In this document: one piece after another, positions 35,903 to 41,408 of the stretch
Position numbering within the stretch: the first letter of the stretch is position 1
How the letters are laid out: every line of letters begins with the position of its first letter
Source of the DNA: Opitutaceae bacterium
GTDB taxonomy: Bacteria > Verrucomicrobiota > Verrucomicrobiia > Opitutales > Opitutaceae
Assembly (NCBI GenBank): GCA_016794665.1
Contig: JAEUHB010000223.1
Span: forward strand, 1-49,565
Direction: 5' to 3'
Length of the DNA stretch: 49,565 bases
Translations under genes and position numbers: made by a program
The notes under the pieces: generated by a model
Told to the model about the DNA's origin: nothing
The model's input: only the letters and a program-made list of their open reading frames with translations
Databases searched by the model: none

Positions 35903-37362
35903 GGTTTCTCGGCCTCCCACGCGCGCAGCTCCGGCGCGAGCCCGCCGCCGTAATAGGGATACTTGTCGAACTCGTCGTAGCTTGGATCGAGGCGCGGATC
36001 GGCGGTGTCCTTCATCCATTGATCCACGCGCGCGCGGTGCTGCGCGAGAGCGGCGGCGTAGGCGGGCTGAGCGGCGACGTTGACCAGCTGCTCGGGGTCG
36101 TTGCGCAGGTCGTAGAGTTCCTCGGCGGGACGCTTCCTGAGGATCAGCGAAACGAACCTCGCCATCGCGGGGTCGTTCCGGTGCGCGAGGATGTGGGCCT
36201 TGGTCCGGCTGGGATCGACGTCACCGTAGTCGCCCACCGAGTGGTAGACGATTGGGTCGCCGCCGGGCCAGCGGTTGGGGCGGAGGTTGCGCAGGTAGAG
36301 AAAATCGCGCGTGCGCACGCCGCGCACCGGATAGCTCTGATCACCACGGCGGACATTGGCGTGGCGCTCGCGCTCGACGAAAACGTGGTCGCGCACTGCG
36401 GCGCTCGGCTTGCCGAGGAGGATGTCGGCAAAGCTCCGCGCCGTCATCTCGGGCCACGGCCGCAGGCCGGCGAGCTCGAGAATCGTCGCGGAGTAGTCGG
36501 TGACGGATACGAAGTCGGCGACGACGCGACCCGCGGCGATGTTTCCTGGCCAGCGCACCGCCAGGGGCACGTGGGTGCCGGCGTCGTGCACGCTCCCGAG
36601 ACCGCGCGGCATCTGCCAGCCATTGTCGCTCGTGTGGATGACGATGGTATTGGCGAGTTCGCCGCTCCGCTCAAGCCTCGCGATGGCGGCGCCGAATTCG
36701 GCATCCATCACCTCGACGCACGCGAGGTAGTCGGCGATTTCCTCTCGCACTGCCGGCGCATCGGGCAGGTAGCCGGGCACGCGGACTTTCGCCGGATCGA
36801 TGCCGCGGCCGCGGCCGAGGCCAGGTTTCCAAAAGCGCAGCGCGGTGTGCGTGGAGCCATACCAGAAGAAAAACGGCTGGCCCGGCTCGCGCTTGGCGAG
36901 GAACTCGGGGAAATCCCTGTAGAGCTTGCCGGCGGGAGATTCCGTGCGGCCGAAGCCTTGGAAAATTCCGGGCGCCCAGCCTTTGCCCATGTAGCCGGTG
37001 TGGTAGCCGGCGGTGGCGAGCGCGTCGGTGAACACGCGGAACTTGCCCGCGAAGCGCCCGCCATGGTTCGCGATTTCCTCCAGCTGGTGCGCGGCGCGGC
37101 CGGTGACGAGGCTCGAGCGCGTCGGACCGCACGACGGCACCGGGCAGAACGCGTGCGTGAAGCGCGTGCCTTCGCGTGCCATGCGGTCGAAAACAGGCGT
37201 CTTCACGAGCCGGTCGCCGTTGGCGCCGGCGTGGTCGTAGAGCCAGTTGTCGGCGAGGAGAAAGAGGAAGTTTGGCCGCGAAGCGGCCGCGCCGCCGGAC
37301 GAGGCGGCCAGGCCGGGGCCCGCAATCGCGAGCGCGAGGAGGGGAAGGAGGCATCGTTTCAC
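35899..37362 (-). CDS. Sulfatase resembling N-sulfoglucosamine sulfohydrolase (SGSH-like)
   Basis: Exported sulfatase of 487 residues with nucleophile motif C78-G-P-T-R82 and metal ligands D38/N39. Several stretches look like the sulfamidase (SGSH) branch rather than arylsulfatases: AHQLEEIANHGG, YMGKGWAPGIF, PFFFWYGS, VPGYLPDAPAVREEIADYL, SDNGWQMPRG and DAGTHVPLAVRWPG. That branch removes N-sulfate from glucosamine at a non-reducing end, though O-sulfatases also occur among its relatives. GTG 37362 is the start: it overlaps the acetyltransferase stop as GTGA (37359-37362) and opens the signal peptide KRCLLPLLALAIAG. The gene is thus coupled to an HGSNAT-like acetyltransferase upstream and the FAD oxidoreductase downstream. 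Confidence 0.87.
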   Translation of the reverse strand: MKRCLLPLLALAIAGPGLAASSGGAAASRPNFLFLLADNWLYDHAGANGDRLVKTPVFDRMAREGTRFTHAFCPVPSCGPTRSSLVTGRAAHQLEEIANHGGRFAGKFRVFTDALATAGYHTGYMGKGWAPGIFQGFGRTESPAGKLYRDFPEFLAKREPGQPFFFWYGSTHTALRFWKPGLGRGRGIDPAKVRVPGYLPDAPAVREEIADYLACVEVMDAEFGAAIARLERSGELANTIVIHTSDNGWQMPRGLGSVHDAGTHVPLAVRWPGNIAAGRVVADFVSVTDYSATILELAGLRPWPEMTARSFADILLGKPSAAVRDHVFVERERHANVRRGDQSYPVRGVRTRDFLYLRNLRPNRWPGGDPIVYHSVGDYGDVDPSRTKAHILAHRNDPAMARFVSLILRKRPAEELYDLRNDPEQLVNVAAQPAYAAALAQHRARVDQWMKDTADPRLDPSYDEFDKYPYYGGGLAPELRAWEAEKP

Positions 37363-38555
37363 AGGCGGAAAAAAAGTCGGCGGCGCCAGAGCCACCAGGC
37401 CACCAGCCAGATGACGGCGAGAACCGCGAGGTGCTCCCACACCGGGCCGTAAGCGCCGGTGAACGTGCCAGCGCCAAGCTGCGTGCGAAACACCTTGGTG
37501 ATCCACGCGGGCCACGTGAGGGTCATCAGGTATACGGCCAGGGAGTTCATCCCGAGGATCTCGAGCGGGAGCGACCAGCGGTTCCATCCGCGCACATCGA
37601 TCGCGGCGTAGAAAGCGGCGAGCATCCAAACGGTCAGCCCGCCGCTCCAGAGGGCGAATGACGGCGTCCAGATGCGCTTCACGACGGGGCAAATCGTGAA
37701 TCCTGCCGCCGTGCCGAGGGCGAGGCACACGGCCCCGGCGCCGAGCAGCCAGCGGAGCTTCGCCCCGGCGGGGCGCGCGCTCATCAGCACCTGGCCCGCC
37801 ATCACGCCCAACAGCATGTTGGCCGTAGCGGGGATGAAGTTGAGGGTGGTCGTGCTCCCGACGTGCGCAACGAAGGGCCGGTCGTTAGGGAGCAGGTTGA
37901 GGAACCAGCGGTCGAAATCGGCGGCGAGGCTGACGTTGCGGCTCCAGTGGCCCCGGAAACCCTCGAGCACGTCGCTCGGTTTCGCGCCGGCCGCGGCGAA
38001 GTCGTAGCTGGGACCCGGGATGGGATAGAGCGCGAACGCCGCGCACCACGCGATGAGCACGCCTGCACCCCAGGCGAGCTGCGTGCGCCGGCCGCGCCCG
38101 AGCAACAGGAAGACAAAGACGTAGCCGAGCCCGATCTGGGTGAGGACATTCAGAAAGCGGCCGTTCTGCGCCATCATGGCGGTGCCGATGACGGCGAGCA
38201 GCGTGGCCCGCGCAAGCGCGTGGCGCAGCTGGCGCGCGGGTGGATCGCCCGCCGCGGCGCGCTTCGCAAAGGAAAAGGGCATCGCCACGCCGACCATCAG
38301 CATGAACGCCGGCATGATCAGATCCCAGAACACACCCCATTCCCAAGGGGTGTGCGTGAACTGCTTGGCGGCGCCGGCCCACCAGGAGTCCGGAAATTTC
38401 CGCGCCATCTGCACCGTGCCGAAGCCCGCCGCGGCGAGCATGAACATGATGAACCCGCGGTAGGCATCGAGCGAACGCAGACGGATCGGCGTCGACGCTT
38501 CCGCGGCGTGCGCCGACGGCGCGGTTTCAAGGTCAATGACGGCGGGGGCGGACAT
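37359..38555 (-). CDS. HGSNAT-like membrane acyltransferase (DUF5009/DUF1624 type)
   Basis: An integral membrane protein of 398 residues with about ten hydrophobic segments. RLRSLDAYRGFIMFM (25-39) is the entry motif of the family. H68 in FTHTPWEWGVFWDLIMPAFM matches the histidine region of heparan-alpha-glucosaminide N-acetyltransferases, which move acetyl from cytoplasmic acetyl-CoA across the membrane to an amino sugar. LEILGMNSLAVYLM near the C terminus is also typical. The N-terminal 24 residues are a cytosolic tail. ATG 38555 lies 21 bases after the ceramidase-like gene; the stop overlaps the SGSH-like sulfatase start. An O-acyltransferase function cannot be excluded. Confidence 0.86.
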   Translation of the reverse strand: MSAPAVIDLETAPSAHAAEASTPIRLRSLDAYRGFIMFMLAAAGFGTVQMARKFPDSWWAGAAKQFTHTPWEWGVFWDLIMPAFMLMVGVAMPFSFAKRAAAGDPPARQLRHALARATLLAVIGTAMMAQNGRFLNVLTQIGLGYVFVFLLLGRGRRTQLAWGAGVLIAWCAAFALYPIPGPSYDFAAAGAKPSDVLEGFRGHWSRNVSLAADFDRWFLNLLPNDRPFVAHVGSTTTLNFIPATANMLLGVMAGQVLMSARPAGAKLRWLLGAGAVCLALGTAAGFTICPVVKRIWTPSFALWSGGLTVWMLAAFYAAIDVRGWNRWSLPLEILGMNSLAVYLMTLTWPAWITKVFRTQLGAGTFTGAYGPVWEHLAVLAVIWLVAWWLWRRRLFFRL

Positions 38556-38576
38556 CGGGGCAGGGCGGGGCCGGCA

Positions 38577-40115
38577 TCAATCCACCTGTGGCGGCACATT
38601 GCCGTAGAGCCATGGCGCACCGGGCCGGTTGATGCGGCGCGGCTCGGGCACACCTCCGGGCGTGAGTCCCTTGGCGAGCGCGACGCCCGCCTCCGCAAAC
38701 TGGCGTCCGGCGTCGACCGCGAGGTTGCTGTAAGAGGTGAGGCGCGTCTCGTAGCCGCCACCTTTCGGCCCGAAGGCCTCCTCGGTCGGCACGTAGCCCA
38801 CGCAGCCGTTTGCGAGCTCGACGGGGAAGGTGATCGGAAAGCCGCTGCGCCTTTTCAATTCAAGCCCGTATTCGACAAAATACTCCGCCGGATTCGTCAG
38901 GCACACGACGGGGCCGATCTGGATCGCCTGCACCTCGACTTCCACACGCGGCGCGGTGCGGGCGAGGAACTCCGCCATCAGCGTCTCCTTGGCAAAGGTC
39001 CAGTCGGTGAGGGCTGGATTCGCCGCGGGCTTCCCGGCGGCGAGGATGCGGCGCGCCCGCTCGACGCTCGCCGCCGCCGGCGCGCGCCGCGCGATTGCCC
39101 AGACTTTGCTTCGCGCGGCAATCGACGCGTCGGCGCCGCGGTGCATGGCGAGCAGGACCTTTACGGTCTCCGCCCCGACGCGACCACCGACGAGCCGCAT
39201 CCAGTCTGCTTCCGAGGGGCGCTCGAAGCGGCTGAGGGCATCGAGCTTTGAGATGTCACCGCACGCGCCCGCGAGAAACACGACCGGCACCATCGCCTGC
39301 ATCGCGCCTTGGATCGTCTGCTCCATGGGGAAGACCCAATTGGCGGAGATGCCGTCCGGCGTGATGTTGGTGTGCAGCGCGTGATTGACGATCACGCCGA
39401 GCAGTCGGCCGTCGGTCGCCCAAGCCCCAATTACGCCTACGTCCGGATCAATCGGGCCTGCGGGCGCCACGATATCGGTGTTGGCTGCGCCGGGGTTGGT
39501 CCATGTCTGCCCGTTCGCCATGCGAAAGCGACGGTTGAAACCGGCCCGATCCTCGTGCCCGACGCCGAAGCCGAGCCGCGCTGGTGCGAGCGCCGCGTGC
39601 GCCGCCTTCACGCCGTCGACAATTGCGTCGCGGACGCGCGCGAGATAGGCGGTGTCGGCGAGCGATGACTGCTCGTAGGCGAGCTGGCGAAGCTCAGCGG
39701 GCGCGGCATCGTATTCTCCCGGCTGCACCATCCCGACCGGTCCCGAGGAGTGCGAGTGCGTCGCTGCGATCAGGACCGCCCCCGCCGCGATTGGCGTCGT
39801 GCGCGCGATGCCGGCTCGTGCTTCCTGGACCACCGCGCGCGAAAGCATGAGCGCGTCGACCCCGACCAGGGCGACTGTCGCCGTGCCGCCGGCAAAAACG
39901 GCCACGCGGACTTTGCACGGGTCGTGGAACTTGCCGTGAAACGCCTTCCCGTAGCCCCCCGGCCGTTCCTGTCCGATCGCCGGCGTTATATCGCGCTCGG
40001 CGAAACCAGCTCGTGTCGCTTCCGCCGAAATCGCCGGCAACAAGCACGAACCGACAGCCACCCAGGCGACGACGCGGAGGCGAGGCAGCGATCCAGTCCA
40101 GTTTGCGGGTGGCAT
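38577..40115 (-). CDS. Neutral/alkaline ceramidase N-terminal-domain protein, first gene of the 21-gene unit
   Basis: 512 residues; exported (hydrophobic segment about 14-31). Same architecture as the gene at 27375 and clearly paralogous along the whole length, for example RAGFAERDITP (35-45), AATHSHSSGP with H120/H122, GDISKLDALS, and ANGCVGYVPTEEAFGPKGGGYETRLT. H248 (NHALH) aligns with H237 of the other copy, but its surroundings differ (NHALHTN against NFACHAT), which hints at different substrates. Only the N-terminal ceramidase domain is present. ATG 40115 is preceded by cgcccctttcgctc and lies 48 bases from the inner edge of the inverted-repeat pair, so this is the promoter-proximal gene of the unit. 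Amidase action on an N-acyl bond is inferred. Confidence 0.86.
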   Translation of the reverse strand: MPPANWTGSLPRLRVVAWVAVGSCLLPAISAEATRAGFAERDITPAIGQERPGGYGKAFHGKFHDPCKVRVAVFAGGTATVALVGVDALMLSRAVVQEARAGIARTTPIAAGAVLIAATHSHSSGPVGMVQPGEYDAAPAELRQLAYEQSSLADTAYLARVRDAIVDGVKAAHAALAPARLGFGVGHEDRAGFNRRFRMANGQTWTNPGAANTDIVAPAGPIDPDVGVIGAWATDGRLLGVIVNHALHTNITPDGISANWVFPMEQTIQGAMQAMVPVVFLAGACGDISKLDALSRFERPSEADWMRLVGGRVGAETVKVLLAMHRGADASIAARSKVWAIARRAPAAASVERARRILAAGKPAANPALTDWTFAKETLMAEFLARTAPRVEVEVQAIQIGPVVCLTNPAEYFVEYGLELKRRSGFPITFPVELANGCVGYVPTEEAFGPKGGGYETRLTSYSNLAVDAGRQFAEAGVALAKGLTPGGVPEPRRINRPGAPWLYGNVPPQVD

Positions 40116-40162
40116 GAGCGAAAGGGGCGGGCGGGGAGGAACCGGGGCTCGGACGGCCCGAC

Positions 40163-40186
40163 GCAAACAAGGATGCCTTTGTTTGC
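40163..40186. promoter_or_regulatory. Inverted repeat, candidate operator 1
   Basis: Arms GCAAACAAGG (40163-40172) and CCTTTGTTTGC (40176-40186) are complementary with one extra base in the right arm and three bases between. The site is strikingly AT-rich for this window and lies 47 bases from the start of the ceramidase-like gene on the minus side. It is a natural binding site for the dimeric regulator encoded at 40251. No convincing -35/-10 pair could be picked out. Confidence 0.6.
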
Positions 40187-40205
40187 AACAAAACCTTTTT
40201 GTTGC
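40185..40205. promoter_or_regulatory. Inverted repeat, candidate operator 2
   Basis: A perfect 9-base inverted repeat: GCAACAAAA (40185-40193) and TTTTGTTGC (40197-40205) around CCT. It shares its first two bases with the end of operator 1 and has the same core (GCAA-ACAA type), so two dimers could bind side by side. It lies 45 bases before the regulator ATG. Autoregulation together with control of the divergent 21-gene unit is the simplest reading. Confidence 0.62.
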
Positions 40206-40250
40206 ATCGGGGTGTTGCTGGCGTTGAGGTCGTCTCGTTTCCCCACCGTC

Positions 40251-41360
40251 ATGCCTACGTCCCGTCCCTCGCCGCAACCCCGCCTTCGGCGCGTGCCGTC
40301 CCGGTCCGGCGCGACGCTCGCGGATCGCGTCGCGCGGTTGGTGGCCGATTCACCGGAGGATCGAGCACTGCCGACGACGCGCGAGATGGGCGACCGCCTC
40401 GGCGTAGCCAACACCACGGTCTACCGCCTGCTGCACCGGCTAGCGACGGCGGGCGTGATTTGGCAGCACCCGACGAGTGGCCGCTACTACCCGGCGGCGG
40501 CCCGCGCGCTGCTGGACCGGCCGAAGCCCGTCGCGTGCCTCACACGGCGGCTCGAACTCGCCAGCGAGCAATACCGCGAGTTGCTCGAGGGCGTGAGCGC
40601 GCGGTGCGGCTCCCTCCACCGCACGATGCTGCTCTGGCACGACGATTTGCTGGTGAATCACCCCGAGACCGCAAGCGCGCCGGTGTTCGCCAGCGCGGCG
40701 CAGCAGCGCCTGATCCTGGGCGGGTTCCTCGATCGTCATGGCGGATCGGCGGGCGGGTTTGTTCTCGACCACGTGTGGAGCGATGAGGCGCTCCGTGTGT
40801 TTGGCGAGCGGCTGCAGCCCGCCGCCGTCCTTTATCGCACGTGTCGGTTGCCGGGCTTCGCCAACATCCGCGCCGATTTCCGGCTCGGATCACTCATGGC
40901 GCTCACGCACCTGCTTGCGCGCGGTTTCGAGCGCATCATGCCCGTCGTGCCGTTTGGCGGGGATCCGGCCGTGGCGGAATCGCTCGCGGCGTTTGAGAAC
41001 GCCGCCGACGAAGCCGGCTGTCGCAGCCGCCTCACGCGTGCCATCCCGGCGTCAAGTGCGGCGGAGCGCGCCGCGCTGATTGAGAATGTGCGGCGCGAGC
41101 CGAAACGAACAGCGCTGGTCTGCGCGGAGGACAACGTCGCGCTCTTCCTGTCCTCGGCGGCGCGCGAGGCCGGTCTCAAGTGCCCGGAGCGTGTCGGCAT
41201 TTTCTCCACGATGGGCACGGACTTCGCCGCGCGGGCGGGACTCACGCACCTGCGGCACGATTTTCGCCTAATGGGCCGCCTCGCGGTGGAGGCGTTGGGC
41301 TCGGATCCGCCCACGCAGCACACCCTTCATCCCCAGCTCGCTGTCGGCGCCACGACGTAG
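40251..41360 (+). CDS. Transcriptional regulator: GntR-type winged helix with LacI/periplasmic-binding-type sensor
   Basis: 369 residues. Residues about 22-82 form a GntR-like winged helix-turn-helix (LPTTREMGDRLGVANTTVYRLLHRLATAGVI, then the wing SGRYY). Residues about 93-369 read as a substrate-binding domain of the LacI/periplasmic sugar-binding type (MLLWHDDLLVNH, FERIMPVVPFGGD, TALVCAEDNVALF, RVGIFSTMGTDF), expected to bind a sugar or sugar derivative as inducer. ATG 40251 is the start that puts the helix near the N terminus; it is preceded by ccccaccgtc. It is divergent from the 21-gene unit and 45 bases from the second inverted repeat. A TBDR gene follows after 48 bases and is probably co-transcribed. 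Confidence 0.86.
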   Translation: MPTSRPSPQPRLRRVPSRSGATLADRVARLVADSPEDRALPTTREMGDRLGVANTTVYRLLHRLATAGVIWQHPTSGRYYPAAARALLDRPKPVACLTRRLELASEQYRELLEGVSARCGSLHRTMLLWHDDLLVNHPETASAPVFASAAQQRLILGGFLDRHGGSAGGFVLDHVWSDEALRVFGERLQPAAVLYRTCRLPGFANIRADFRLGSLMALTHLLARGFERIMPVVPFGGDPAVAESLAAFENAADEAGCRSRLTRAIPASSAAERAALIENVRREPKRTALVCAEDNVALFLSSAAREAGLKCPERVGIFSTMGTDFAARAGLTHLRHDFRLMGRLAVEALGSDPPTQHTLHPQLAVGATT

Positions 41361-41408
41361 CCGAAATCCGCGCCCGTTCCACCCGAGTCGACCCTCTTCG
41401 AGCCCGCC

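Larger units (their letters stand above)
8111..40115 (-). other. Putative 21-gene transcription unit (sulfatase/ceramidase-like/oxidoreductase locus)
   Basis: All 21 genes here lie on the minus strand with no intervening gene on the other strand. Ten junctions are 4-base overlaps (14053, 15024, 16025, 21529, 22986, 25919, 28880, 34433, 35899 and 37359). The other gaps are 2, 7, 11, 13, 13, 13, 21, 22, 29 and 72 bases, and no hairpin followed by a T-run is visible in any of them. This supports one long transcript of about 32 kb, or at most a few nested ones, with the 72-base gap before the receptor at 33473 the likeliest place for an internal promoter. The regulator gene at 40251 faces away from the unit. 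Confidence 0.7.
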
